Below, piece by piece: positions 32,677 to 41,274 of a stretch of DNA of 64,000 nucleotides. A program made the translations under genes and the position numbers. Location of the stretch: NCBI RefSeq assembly GCF_029338355.1, contig NZ_CP119802.1, forward strand, positions 2,418,001 to 2,482,000, read 5' to 3'. Numbering within the stretch: the stretch's first letter is position 1; every line of letters begins with the position of its first letter. The DNA is from Halosegnis marinus. Its GTDB lineage: Archaea > Halobacteriota > Halobacteria > Halobacteriales > Haloarculaceae. The notes beneath the pieces were generated by a model. It did no database searches. It worked only from the letters and a program-made list of their open reading frames with translations, and was not told the origin of the DNA.

Positions 32677-32684
32677 GATAAATC
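32677..32684 (-). promoter_or_regulatory. TATA box of the HerA-like gene
   Basis: GATTTATC on the minus strand, about 30 bases before the ATG at 32650. Confidence 0.5.
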
Positions 32685-32688
32685 CGCG

Positions 32689-33285
32689 TCAGACGCGCGG
32701 CTTGCGGCCGCGGAGCCGGACGAGGAGTCGCCGGACCCGCGCGGTGGTCGCCGGGGCCGGATAGACGAGCCGCGCGAGCGCGGTCGGCCGGCCGCCGCGG
32801 AGTTCCCGGTGGGCCGTGCGGAGGCGCTCCTCGCCGACGGTTCCGAGCGCCGCGAGGTCGGCGCGCAGTTCGTCGAGCCACCAGACGGCGAGGAAGGCGA
32901 GCGTGGCGAGCAGGAACCCGGGGGCGGCGAGCGGCACCGCCGACCCGCCGACGAGCGTTCCGAGCCCCGAATAGACGAACAGCGCGCCAGCGAGCGACCA
33001 CGCGGCGAACGTCCCCCAGTAACAGCCGCCGAACAGGAGGCCGCGGCCGCCGTGGCCGCGCTCGTGGGCGAGCACGTACTCGCGGGTCGCGGGCGAGAGG
33101 CGCGCGAACGCCCGGCGGTTGAGGATGACCGTCCCGAACGGCGTCGCCTGCCCGACCGTGTCGCCGTCCGACTCGAACCAGTAGAGGCCGTCGCCGAGCG
33201 CCTCGCTCTCGGAGGCGTAGTAGGCATCGACGTAGGCGCGCGTCAGGCGGTCGCGGAGGCGGACGGCGAGCGGGCGGTCCGACAC
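32689..33285 (-). CDS. M48-type membrane zinc peptidase
   Basis: This 198-residue protein has an HExxH zinc site in LAHERGHGG (about residue 75), a NRRAFARLSPATREYVLAHE lead-in typical of M48/HtpX peptidases, two hydrophobic helices (about 85-140) and a third-ligand candidate in WLDELRADLAALG. It probably degrades membrane proteins, facing the cytoplasm. The GTG at 33285 is preferred over the GTG at 33303, because a TAAAAG-type promoter box lies 26 bases upstream of the former but only 8 upstream of the latter. Confidence 0.8.
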   Translation of the reverse strand: MSDRPLAVRLRDRLTRAYVDAYYASESEALGDGLYWFESDGDTVGQATPFGTVILNRRAFARLSPATREYVLAHERGHGGRGLLFGGCYWGTFAAWSLAGALFVYSGLGTLVGGSAVPLAAPGFLLATLAFLAVWWLDELRADLAALGTVGEERLRTAHRELRGGRPTALARLVYPAPATTARVRRLLVRLRGRKPRV

Positions 33286-33308
33286 ACCGTCCGATAGGAC
33301 CACCCGGG

Positions 33309-33314
33309 TAAAAG
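33309..33314 (-). promoter_or_regulatory. TATA-like box of the M48 peptidase gene
   Basis: CTTTTA on the minus strand is centred 26 bases before the GTG at 33285. Confidence 0.5.
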
Positions 33315-33315
33315 C

Positions 33316-33603
33316 CTACTCGCGGGCCCGGACGACGTAGTGGTCCGGCCCCTCGCCGTCCTGCCGGACGAGGTCGGCGTCCTCCCGGAGTTTGACGACG
33401 TAGCCCGTCGGCGATCGCTCGCGCTCGTGGGCCGCGTCGACGCGGACGAGGTGGCCGACGACCTGCGCGCGCGGCGGGGCCTGGGCCGCCCCGCAGTCGT
33501 AGACGGTGAGGAGTTCGCCCCCGTCCTCCGCCTCGTAGACGATGAGGTGCGCGTGGGGCGCGAGGCGCCACCGCCCGTCCCCGGCGGGCGCGAGCTTGTT
33601 CAT
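33316..33603 (-). CDS. conserved hypothetical protein (95 aa)
   Basis: I do not recognise this 95-residue protein. It reads as a small beta-rich fold: APHAHLIVYEAEDGGELLTVYDCG, then VVGHLVRVDAAHERERSPTGYVVKL and a final DHYVVRARE strand. There is a single cysteine and no metal site. The ATG at 33603 gives MNKLAPAGDG. It sits between the M48 peptidase and DinB genes on the same strand, 38 bases after the end of dinB. Confidence 0.65.
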   Translation of the reverse strand: MNKLAPAGDGRWRLAPHAHLIVYEAEDGGELLTVYDCGAAQAPPRAQVVGHLVRVDAAHERERSPTGYVVKLREDADLVRQDGEGPDHYVVRARE

Positions 33604-33640
33604 ACCCCGTTTCGCCCCCGCGGCCACATAGCCACGGCGG

Positions 33641-34879
33641 TCACCCGTCGAAGTCGTCGAGCGTGGTCCGGCCGCGCGTCGCGGGGGGACGGTCCCCGGC
33701 CTCGACGTCGCCCTCCGGGTCCTCCCAGCCCGCGAGCGACGCCTGCTCCGCGTCGGCGAAGTCGAGGTTCGAGACGCGCACCCCGAGCTTCCGGACGCGG
33801 TCGTCCGCGAACTCCGAGAGCAGGTCGAGCGCCACCTCCTCGACGAGGTCCGGGTCGTCCACCGGCCCGGAGAGGGACCGGGCGCGGGTGTTGATATCGA
33901 ACGGCGGGCGGACGACCTTCACGCCGATGGTCTTGTACAGCGCCCCCTTCGAGCGGGCGCGCTCGGCCACCTCCGCGGCGAGGCCGGCGACGAGTTCCCG
34001 CTTCGTCGTCCCGTCGTCGGTGGTGGAGAGCGCCTTCTCGGAGGAGAGCGACTTCGGCTTCCCCACCGGCGTCACCTCGCGGTCGTCCACGCCGCGGGCG
34101 TGGCGGTGGACGGCCCGACCGCGCGACCCGAACGCGTCGGCCAGCGCGGCGGGGTCGGCGGCCGCGAGGTCGCCCGCCGTCTCGATGCCGAGTTCGGCGA
34201 GGCGGTCGGCCGTCACCGGGCCGACCCCGTGGAGTTCCCCGACCGGGAGCGGCGCGAGGAAGTCGCGCACCTCGTCCGGGCGCACGACGACCAGCCCGTC
34301 CGGCTTGTCGTAGTCTGAGGCCACCTTCGCCGTGGACATGTTCGGCGCGACGCCGACGCTCGCGGTCACGCCCGCCTCGCGCTCGATGCGCTCGCGGAGC
34401 GCCGCGGCGAACGACTCGGCGGCGTCCCAGCCGACGGCCGACACGTCGAGGTACGACTCGTCGATGGAGACGTTGCGTACCGTCCCGTCGGGGTCGGCCT
34501 CGGCGACGGCGGCCTCGACCGCCGCGCGGACCTCGGCGCTGACCTCCTTGTAGAAACCCATGTCCACGGGCCGGTAGAACCCCGCCTCGGCGACGTCGAG
34601 GTCGTCGTCGCGGGCGGCATCGACCTTCCGCGGGAGCCGTTCGAGCGCCTCGGAGATGGGCATCGCGCTCCCGACGCCGTACTCGCGGGCCTCGTAGGAG
34701 GCGGTGGCGACCGCGCCGATGTCCTCGTTCGGCTCGTACCCCATCCCGACGACGAGGGGTTCGCCCCGCAGCGCCGGCTCCCTGAGGCGTTCACAGGCCG
34801 CGTAGAAGCAGTCCATGTCGACGTGGCAGACGACCCGGTCGTCGCGGGGGTCGCGCTCGGCCGACAGCGGCCCGTCCAT
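33641..34879 (-). CDS. dinB: DNA polymerase IV (Y family, translesion)
   Basis: This 412-residue error-prone polymerase bypasses damaged template. Palm motif I is VVCHVDMDCFYAACE (catalytic Asp), motif II NVSIDESYLDVS (Asp-Glu pair), then ASVGVAPNMSTAKVASDYDKPDG. The thumb helix-hairpin-helix is LHGVGPVTADRLAELG, and a little-finger domain contains RTRARSLSG-type sequence. The C-terminus RTTLDDFDG resembles a PCNA-interacting peptide (here ending in Phe-Asp rather than Phe-Phe). The ATG at 34879 gives an N-terminal acidic extension before the palm. Confidence 0.94.
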   Translation of the reverse strand: MDGPLSAERDPRDDRVVCHVDMDCFYAACERLREPALRGEPLVVGMGYEPNEDIGAVATASYEAREYGVGSAMPISEALERLPRKVDAARDDDLDVAEAGFYRPVDMGFYKEVSAEVRAAVEAAVAEADPDGTVRNVSIDESYLDVSAVGWDAAESFAAALRERIEREAGVTASVGVAPNMSTAKVASDYDKPDGLVVVRPDEVRDFLAPLPVGELHGVGPVTADRLAELGIETAGDLAAADPAALADAFGSRGRAVHRHARGVDDREVTPVGKPKSLSSEKALSTTDDGTTKRELVAGLAAEVAERARSKGALYKTIGVKVVRPPFDINTRARSLSGPVDDPDLVEEVALDLLSEFADDRVRKLGVRVSNLDFADAEQASLAGWEDPEGDVEAGDRPPATRGRTTLDDFDG

Positions 34880-34939
34880 ACCCCGGGGTTGCGAGCGAGG
34901 GGGTTTCATCCTTCGGAGAGCGGGGCGGAACTGAAGCCG

Positions 34940-36577
34940 TCAGAGCCGCGTGCTGACGTACGGCCCGTTCTGGTGGTATCCCAGCTTCTCGCGGTAGTAC
35001 TGCCGGACGCCGATGCCGGAGATGACCGCGAGCTCGTCGTAGCCGGCGTCGCGGGCGATGTCCTCGGCCCGCGCGAGGAGGCGGCGGCCCCAGCCGCGGT
35101 GCTGGTGGGTGCCCTCGCTCTCCGGGCCGCCGACGCCGACCTCGCTCCCGTAGACGTGGAGCTCCCGGACGACGGCCGCGTCGGCCAGCTCCCGGCGCAC
35201 GGGGTCGTTCGGGAACCGCAGGCGACAGAACCCCACGAGCAGGTCCTTCTCGAAGTCCTCGACGCTGATGAAGTACTCCGTGCCGCCGCCCGCCTCGTAG
35301 GTATCGACGCGGAGTTCGACGTCCTCGGGCTCGTCGTCGTTCATCCCGGCCTCGCGACACCGGATGCACTCGCACTCCCAGCCGTGCTTCTCCATCTCCT
35401 TCCACGCCAGCTGTCGGAGGTTCGACTTCCAGACCCCGGCGTCGATGTGGTCCGCGGGGATGTCCCGCTGGACGCGCTGGAGCCGGGTGTACCGGGGCAC
35501 CATCGACTTGATCTCCGCGACGAGTTCGGCCGCCTCGTCGTTCGTCAGGGGGTCGTACTCGCCGCGCCGCCACATGTCGTAGGTCAGGGTGTCGCGCACG
35601 ACGAGCGTCGGGTATATCTTCAGGTAGTCGGGCTTCCACTCGGCGCGCTCGAAGACGCGCCGGAAGTCCTCCAGACACATCTCCTTCGACATGCCCGGCT
35701 GGCCCGGCATCATGTGGAAGCCCACCTTGAAGCCGGCGTCGCGCAGGCGGCGGTTCGCGTCGATGCTCGCCTGCACGCCGTGACCGCGGTGCATCTCACG
35801 GTTGACGCGCTCGTAGGTCGTCTGCACCCCGACCTCCACCTTCGTCCCGCCCAGCCGGAGCATCCGGTCTATCTGCTCGGGGTCACACCAGTCCGGCTTG
35901 GTCTCGAAGGTGGTCCCGATGTTGCGGACCGCGGCAGTCTCGTTCTCCGCGATGACGTCCTCCAGATACCGGAACGGGTACGACTCCTCGGCGAACGACT
36001 CCTCCTCCGCGGGCGTCGGCTCCGCCTCGGGGTCGAACTCGTTCATCGCCTGCAGACACCGCTTCACGAACCACTCCTGGTAGTCGTGGCTCCGGGCGGT
36101 CATCGTCCCGCCCATCACGATGAGTTCGGCCTTGTCCACCGGGTGGCCGATCTTCCGCAGTTGGTTCAAGCGCAGCGTCACCTGTCCGTACGGGTCGTAG
36201 TCGTTCTGGACGCCGCGGGCCGCCGCCGGCTCGTGACCCGTGTACGACTGCGAGGAGTCGAACTCCGAGGCCGGCCCGCCCGGACAGTAGAGACACTTCC
36301 CGTGGGGGCAGGTGTGCGGCGAGGTCATCACGGCTACCGGGGAGACGCCGGAGGCCGTGCGAACCGGCTTGCGCTGGAGGACCTCCTCCAACTCCGAGCG
36401 GCGACCGTCGGGGGCGTGGTCGAGGATGTCGGCGTGCTTGGGAACCCGCGCCGCGCCGTGCTCCGAGCAGGCGTCGAGCTTGGCGCTCTCGACGTCGTCC
36501 TTCCCGACCTCCCCGTCGAGGATGCGCTCGGCGAGGTGTTCGCAGACGCGCTCGAAGGGGTCGGCGTCGGTGCTCAC
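34940..36577 (-). CDS. elp3: Elp3-type tRNA uridine-34 carboxymethyl synthase
   Basis: This 545-residue radical-SAM/acetyltransferase fusion makes 5-carboxymethyluridine at tRNA wobble U34 from acetyl-CoA. The iron-sulfur motif CPHGKCLYC uses Cys90, Cys95 and Cys98 (C-x4-C-x2-C). The SAM domain runs from about 75 to 370 (MPGQPGMSKEMCLEDF), followed by a zinc-binding segment CECIRCREAG and a GNAT domain (about 400-545) with QHRGWGRRLLARAEDIA. Archaea use Elp3 without the other Elongator subunits, as appears here. GTG start with a minus-strand box 27 bases upstream. Confidence 0.95.
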   Translation of the reverse strand: MSTDADPFERVCEHLAERILDGEVGKDDVESAKLDACSEHGAARVPKHADILDHAPDGRRSELEEVLQRKPVRTASGVSPVAVMTSPHTCPHGKCLYCPGGPASEFDSSQSYTGHEPAAARGVQNDYDPYGQVTLRLNQLRKIGHPVDKAELIVMGGTMTARSHDYQEWFVKRCLQAMNEFDPEAEPTPAEEESFAEESYPFRYLEDVIAENETAAVRNIGTTFETKPDWCDPEQIDRMLRLGGTKVEVGVQTTYERVNREMHRGHGVQASIDANRRLRDAGFKVGFHMMPGQPGMSKEMCLEDFRRVFERAEWKPDYLKIYPTLVVRDTLTYDMWRRGEYDPLTNDEAAELVAEIKSMVPRYTRLQRVQRDIPADHIDAGVWKSNLRQLAWKEMEKHGWECECIRCREAGMNDDEPEDVELRVDTYEAGGGTEYFISVEDFEKDLLVGFCRLRFPNDPVRRELADAAVVRELHVYGSEVGVGGPESEGTHQHRGWGRRLLARAEDIARDAGYDELAVISGIGVRQYYREKLGYHQNGPYVSTRL

Positions 36578-36614
36578 GGTTCGACGTACGCGGCGAGAAA
36601 GAAGTGTCGTGCGG

Positions 36615-38771
36615 TTACAGCCGGTCGACCGTGGCCGCGAGGACGGCGTCGACGGCCTCCTCGCGCCGGCCCGACAGGAAGGCGAGCTTCCCGGTGCGGA
36701 GCCCCTGCGCGGAGATGCCGGCGGTCGGCGCGCGCTCGGCGGCGTCCTCGGCGACCGCGTCGAGGTCCACGTCGCCCGTCGCGCGGACGAACAGCTCGTC
36801 CGTCGCGTGGCCGACGACCACGGGCGTGTCGTCGCGCCCGCGGCGGTGGAGCTCGTCGAGCAGCAGCGCCTTCGGCGGGAAGTCGAAGCGGTGGGTGTAC
36901 GCCTGCGTGTCGAGCACGGAGACGGCCGTGCCGTCCACGTCGCGCGTCTCGATGTTCGCCTCGGCGACGGCGAGCTCGGCGTCGAGCTTCTCGCGGAACT
37001 GCTCGGAGACCGCCTCGGCGAGCCCGACCTCCTGGTCGAACAGCAGGTCGATGATGAGCTCGCGCTTGTCCTCGTAGCTCTGGTAGAACGCCTCCAGCGC
37101 GACGGCCTCGCGCAGGCGGCCCGCCGCGGCGGCGTCGATGCCGGCCTCCTCGGCGAGGGCCGCGTACGCCTCGGGCGTGTCCTCCCAGAACGTCACGGCG
37201 GGGAGGTGACCCAGGTCGTCGCGCACGTCGTCGTTGACCGCGGCGGCCACGTTGGCGGCGACGACGCCGGCGGTCGTGCCGGCGACGGTCGCCGTCCCGG
37301 CCGCGAGGTCGCGCACCGCGTCGGCGGCCTCGATGCCGTCCACGACGACCGTCTCGACGCCGTAGAGGTCGAGCAGTTCCAGCCCGTCCAGCGAGTCGGC
37401 GGTCGAGCCGGCGGCCGCGAACACGAACAGCGGGAGCTTCTCGTCGTGGCGCTCGCGGTTGTCGAGCATCCGCGTCGTGTCCTTCGTCGCGTCGTTCATG
37501 TCGTAGCTCCCGGCTTCGAGCGGGCGACGGTCGAAGTAGTGGTACGGGGCGTCCGTGTTGGCGTGTTCCTCGCGCACGAGCGGGAGGACGGCGCGTTCGA
37601 TGGCCGCGCCGGCCACGTAGCCGTCCGTCGTCGCGTCGTGGCGGACGACGACCGGGCGCGACTCCAGCACCGCGCGCCGGATGGTGGTCGCCACGGCCTC
37701 GACGTCGTCCACGATGTCGGCCACCACGCCGTCCTCGGCCAGCGGCTCGAAGGCGTCCGGGCTGGCCTCGGCGTCGAGCGCGTCGGCCATCCGCGTCTCG
37801 ACCGTCTCGCGCTCGTCGCCCTCCAGCGCCACGAGCGCCTCGGTCTCCACCTGCAGTTCGTCGCGGCGGACGCGCACCTCGCCGTCGAGCCGGACGACGT
37901 CCCCGGTCTCCACCTCGGGGTACGCGCGGACGCCGGCCTCGACGAACGCGGCACAGTCGACGACGCCCGACTCGTCGCCGAGTTCGAACACCGTCGGTCC
38001 GGAGGTCTGGCGGACGGAGACGACCTCGCCCTCCAGCCGGACGTTCTCGCCGACGTGGTCGCGGAGGTCGCCGACCGGGAGCCGCGCGTAGCCGAGGTCG
38101 GTCGCGTCGTCGGCCCCGCTCTCGGCGTCGGTTTCGGCCTCTACCGCTGTCTCGCTCTCGGTCTCCGCTTCGGTCTCGGCTTCGACCTCGGCCCCGGCGT
38201 CGTCGGCCGGGGTCTCGGTCTCCGCCTCGACTTCCCGCTCCGGTTCCTGCTCGACCTGCACGCTCGCTTGCGAGCCGCCACTCGCCGTCTCCGGCTCGTC
38301 GGCGACGTCGGCCTCCATGTCGTCTGCGACGCGGGAGGCGTCCGCGGATTCAGCTGATCGTGCGTCGTCGCCCGCGTCCTCCTCTTCCTCCTCGTCCGGG
38401 AGCCGGTCGCCCTCCGGCTCGTCGATGAGCGTGCCGCGGAACTCCCGGTCGGTCTGCCGGATGGACCAGCCGAGGTCCACGTCGCCGTTGTCGCGCACGT
38501 TCGTCACCTGCACGTAGACGGAGTCGCCCGGCTCCCAGTCCAGCGATTCGAGGCGCTTGTCGATCTTCGAGCGGTGGAGGAGGCCGGTGACGCGCGGCGA
38601 GAGGTCGATGAAGACGCCGAAGTCGGCGTAGCCGTCGACGACGCCGCGGTAGAAGCGGCCCTCGGTCAGCTGTCCGGCTCGGTCGCCGCGGAACTCGAAG
38701 ACGACGTCCTCCTGATGCGTGTCGCAGACGGGCCCATCAGTGGACGTGCCACAGATAATGCACTTACCCAT
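36615..38771 (-). CDS. RecJ/DHH-like protein with zinc, S1 and OB domains, degenerate DHH motif
   Basis: This 718-residue multidomain protein has a zinc knuckle (CIICG ... CDTH, residues 4-17), an S1 RNA-binding domain (about 35-105, RGVVDGYADFGVFIDL), and an extremely acidic low-complexity linker of about 100 residues (Glu-Ala-Glu-Thr repeats, about 125-225). An OB-fold (LEGEVVSVRQTSGPTVFEL) and a DHH/DHHA1 region (from about 360) follow. Where active RecJ-like enzymes have a metal-binding Asp-His-Asp cluster, this one reads RHDATTDGYVAG, and the later DHH triad is VVVDGIEA, so catalysis is doubtful. It may be a scaffold like archaeal GAN/Cdc45 relatives. A GTAAAAC box (minus GTTTTAC) lies 27 bases upstream. 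Confidence 0.82.
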   Translation of the reverse strand: MGKCIICGTSTDGPVCDTHQEDVVFEFRGDRAGQLTEGRFYRGVVDGYADFGVFIDLSPRVTGLLHRSKIDKRLESLDWEPGDSVYVQVTNVRDNGDVDLGWSIRQTDREFRGTLIDEPEGDRLPDEEEEEDAGDDARSAESADASRVADDMEADVADEPETASGGSQASVQVEQEPEREVEAETETPADDAGAEVEAETEAETESETAVEAETDAESGADDATDLGYARLPVGDLRDHVGENVRLEGEVVSVRQTSGPTVFELGDESGVVDCAAFVEAGVRAYPEVETGDVVRLDGEVRVRRDELQVETEALVALEGDERETVETRMADALDAEASPDAFEPLAEDGVVADIVDDVEAVATTIRRAVLESRPVVVRHDATTDGYVAGAAIERAVLPLVREEHANTDAPYHYFDRRPLEAGSYDMNDATKDTTRMLDNRERHDEKLPLFVFAAAGSTADSLDGLELLDLYGVETVVVDGIEAADAVRDLAAGTATVAGTTAGVVAANVAAAVNDDVRDDLGHLPAVTFWEDTPEAYAALAEEAGIDAAAAGRLREAVALEAFYQSYEDKRELIIDLLFDQEVGLAEAVSEQFREKLDAELAVAEANIETRDVDGTAVSVLDTQAYTHRFDFPPKALLLDELHRRGRDDTPVVVGHATDELFVRATGDVDLDAVAEDAAERAPTAGISAQGLRTGKLAFLSGRREEAVDAVLAATVDRL

Positions 38772-38936
38772 TAGCGGGAGAGAACGGTCCCGGGGTAAAA
38801 CTGTTGTCGGAATCCTCCCGGCGCGGCGCCCGTGAGCGGCCGCGCGCGGGAATCGGGGCGGACCGAGCGCCGGCCCGGGGTTCCCGTCGCACGGAGAACG
38901 GGAGCCTCATGTGCCCCCGCGTGATACGGGGTGTAG

Positions 38937-39761
38937 ATGCGTGTCGAACAGTTGGGCGAGGGGGAGCCGGACCTCGCCATCGTCGGGAGCATCCACGGCG
39001 ACGAGCCGTGCGGTGCGCGGGCGGTGGAGCGACTGCTCCTCGAGGCCCCCGACGTGAGCCGCCCGGTGAAGCTCGTCGTCGCCAACGAGGAGGCGCTCGA
39101 ACGCAACGTCCGTTACGTCGAGGAGGACCTCAACCGCGCGTTCCCCGGCGCGCCCGACGCCGACACCCACGAGGGACGGTTGGCCCACGAGCTACTGGCC
39201 GAACTCCGCGGCTGTACCGTCCTCTCGATGCACTCCACGCAGTCGTACGACCGTCCCTTCGCGCTCTCGACGGACACGGACGCGCTGGCCCGCGCCGTCG
39301 TCCCCCACCTCGGCGTGGACGCGCTCGTCCAGACGGGCGAGTTCGCCGAGGGCCGGCTCATCGACTTCATCGACGTGGTCGAGGTCGAGTGCGGCTACCA
39401 GGGCTCCGACGAGGCCGCGGAGAACGCCTACCGGCTCTGCCGGGAGTTCCTCGGGGCCGTCGGTGCGCTCGGCGAAGCCTCGCCCGAGCGGACGGACATC
39501 CCCGTCTTCCGGCTCGAACGACAGCTCCCCAAGCCCGTCGGCGCGACGGAGTACGAGACGTACGCCGAGAACTTCGAGCGCGTCGCGGAGGGGGACCGCT
39601 ACGCCCGCGCCGACGACGAGGAGTTCGTCGCGGAGCGGCCCTTCTACCCGATACTGCTGTCGGCGTACGGGTACGAGAACGTCTTCGGCTACGCCGGGTC
39701 GCTCGTCGGCCGGCTGGACGACCACGCCGAGGCGGACCCGGAGCCGACGCCCGAGCGCTAA
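38937..39761 (+). CDS. succinylglutamate desuccinylase/aspartoacylase family (M14-type)
   Basis: This 274-residue zinc-dependent deacylase/carboxypeptidase-fold protein has SIHGDEPCGARAVERLL (His and Glu zinc ligands near 20-23), NEEALERNVRYVEEDLNRAFPG and the third zinc ligand in LSMHSTQSYDRPF. The substrate is unknown; family members remove N-acyl groups from amino acids. Its stop shares CTAA with the convergent methyltransferase. A second, longer member of the same superfamily is found at the end of the window (63146 on). Confidence 0.88.
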   Translation: MRVEQLGEGEPDLAIVGSIHGDEPCGARAVERLLLEAPDVSRPVKLVVANEEALERNVRYVEEDLNRAFPGAPDADTHEGRLAHELLAELRGCTVLSMHSTQSYDRPFALSTDTDALARAVVPHLGVDALVQTGEFAEGRLIDFIDVVEVECGYQGSDEAAENAYRLCREFLGAVGALGEASPERTDIPVFRLERQLPKPVGATEYETYAENFERVAEGDRYARADDEEFVAERPFYPILLSAYGYENVFGYAGSLVGRLDDHAEADPEPTPER

Positions 39762-40426
39762 ACGACGAGCGTCGTCGTCGCGCCGGGCTGGAACTCGTAG
39801 TCCACCTCCCGGAGCGCCGGGTCGTGTCCCCGCTCGCGCAGGCGCGCCAGACACGGCTCCACGTACTCCGACCGCGTCCGGTCGAGCGACGCGAGCGGGA
39901 AGACGCGCGCCTCGTCCGCCACGCGGGCGAGTTCCGACAGCGCGTCGACGTGGAACTCCAGGGAGAGCCGGTCGTCGTAGAGGAACAGCAGGTTCGCCGA
40001 CAGCGCCAGCCCGAACGCCCCGTCGCGGAAGGGGAGGGCCGGCAGGCCGGCGGCGACGTACGGCCCCGCCGGATAGTCGGCGAGGAAGCGCTCGTTCGCC
40101 CGCCGGAGGTAGTCGGCCCGGGTAGCGGGGTCGCCGTAGAAGTCCCAAACGAAGGCGTCGCGCTTCTCGCGGAGCTGTTCGGTGTTGCGGGCGCGGGCGT
40201 CGGCCGCTCGCTCCCGGAGGGTCGCGCGGTCGGCGGTGTACGCCGGGTCCGCGCCGACGGCCGCCACGCCGCACTCGCGCGCCTCCGCGACGAACGAGCC
40301 GACGCCGGAGCCGCAGTCGAGGACGGGGCCCGCGGGCGAGTCGAGGCCGAACATCGCGGCGTACTCGGCGTATGTGCGGCCGATGAGCAGGAACTCCTCC
40401 TCGACCTCGAAGGCGTCGTCGGTCAC
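39758..40426 (-). CDS. class I SAM-dependent methyltransferase-like protein
   Basis: This 222-residue Rossmann protein has the motif PVLDCGSGVGSFVAEAREC (SAM-binding loop), AAVGADPAY, and LPALPFRDGAFGLALSANLLFLY where a methyltransferase would have motifs II-III. The substrate is unknown. GTG start. It precedes, on the minus strand, no obvious partner; its 3' end overlaps the stop of the convergent aspartoacylase-like gene. Confidence 0.8.
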   Translation of the reverse strand: MTDDAFEVEEEFLLIGRTYAEYAAMFGLDSPAGPVLDCGSGVGSFVAEARECGVAAVGADPAYTADRATLRERAADARARNTEQLREKRDAFVWDFYGDPATRADYLRRANERFLADYPAGPYVAAGLPALPFRDGAFGLALSANLLFLYDDRLSLEFHVDALSELARVADEARVFPLASLDRTRSEYVEPCLARLRERGHDPALREVDYEFQPGATTTLVV

Positions 40427-40475
40427 GGGGGGAGCGCGGGACGGGACCGTGAAAGGGGTTGGCCGGATATGTGAC

Positions 40476-41243
40476 TCAGTACCACGTCCCGCCGGCGTCC
40501 ACGCCGATCTCCTGTGCCGTGACGTGTCGCCCGTGCGGGCCCGCGAGGTAGGCGACCTGTTCGGCCACCTCCTCGGCCTCGACCACGTAGTCGGGGAGCG
40601 CGAAGTCGTCCGGGCCGATGGCGTACGGCTCGGCGTCCTCGACCTCCGCGAGCCGTTCCTGCTTGGCGACCACGTCCTCGATGCGGTCGCCCGCGACCGG
40701 CCCCGGGAGCACGGTGTTGACCGTCACGTCGTCGCGCCCGAGTTCGTACGCGAGCGTCCGGGTGAGTCCGATGAGCCCCATCTTCGAGACGGCGTAGGGG
40801 ACTCGGTTGGGGTAGGGGAGCTTCCCCCCGATGGAGCCGATGTTGACGACGCTCCCGCGCTCGCTCGCGCGCAGGTGGTCCGCGGCGTGTTTCGCACACG
40901 TCGCGGCGCCGGTGACGTTCACGGCCACGGTCTCCTGGATGTCGCTCGGGTCGAGGCGGTCGAACGGTTGCGTGGGGCCGGCGACGCCGGCGTTGTTCAC
41001 GAGACAGTCCAGCCCGCCGAAGGCGTCCACGGTGTCGGCTATCGCGGCAGCGACGCTGTCCTCGTCGGTCACGTCCGTACGGACGGCGATGCCGTCGTCG
41101 CCGAGTTCGGCGGCCGTCTCCTCGATGCCGTCGCCGCGGGCCGCACAGGCGACCGTCGCGCCGTGGTCCGCGAGCGTGTAGGCTATCTGTCGGCCGATGC
41201 CGCCGCTCGCGCCCGTGACGAAGGCGGTGGTTCCGTCGAGCAT
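40476..41243 (-). CDS. short-chain dehydrogenase/reductase
   Basis: This 255-residue classical SDR has cofactor motif TGASGGIG (residues 10-17), NNAG (83-86), catalytic Ser137 and Tyr150-x3-Lys154, and a C-terminal IGVDAGGTWY. It resembles FabG-type 3-oxoacyl reductases or sugar/sterol dehydrogenases; the cofactor preference is probably NADP (ARGDG after beta 2). The physiological substrate is not evident from neighbours. ATG at 41243; a box read as GTTTTG on the minus strand lies 28 bases upstream. Confidence 0.88.
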   Translation of the reverse strand: MLDGTTAFVTGASGGIGRQIAYTLADHGATVACAARGDGIEETAAELGDDGIAVRTDVTDEDSVAAAIADTVDAFGGLDCLVNNAGVAGPTQPFDRLDPSDIQETVAVNVTGAATCAKHAADHLRASERGSVVNIGSIGGKLPYPNRVPYAVSKMGLIGLTRTLAYELGRDDVTVNTVLPGPVAGDRIEDVVAKQERLAEVEDAEPYAIGPDDFALPDYVVEAEEVAEQVAYLAGPHGRHVTAQEIGVDAGGTWY

Positions 41244-41274
41244 CGTCCCGAGCGCGCGGCCCGGAAGCAAAACT

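Noticed and set aside
32651-33571. Upstream extension of the HerA-like gene to 33571
   Set aside because: The extension reads through the M48 peptidase gene in another frame and is Arg/Pro-rich; the ATG at 32650 has a TATA box at about 30 bases and a normal HerA N-terminus.
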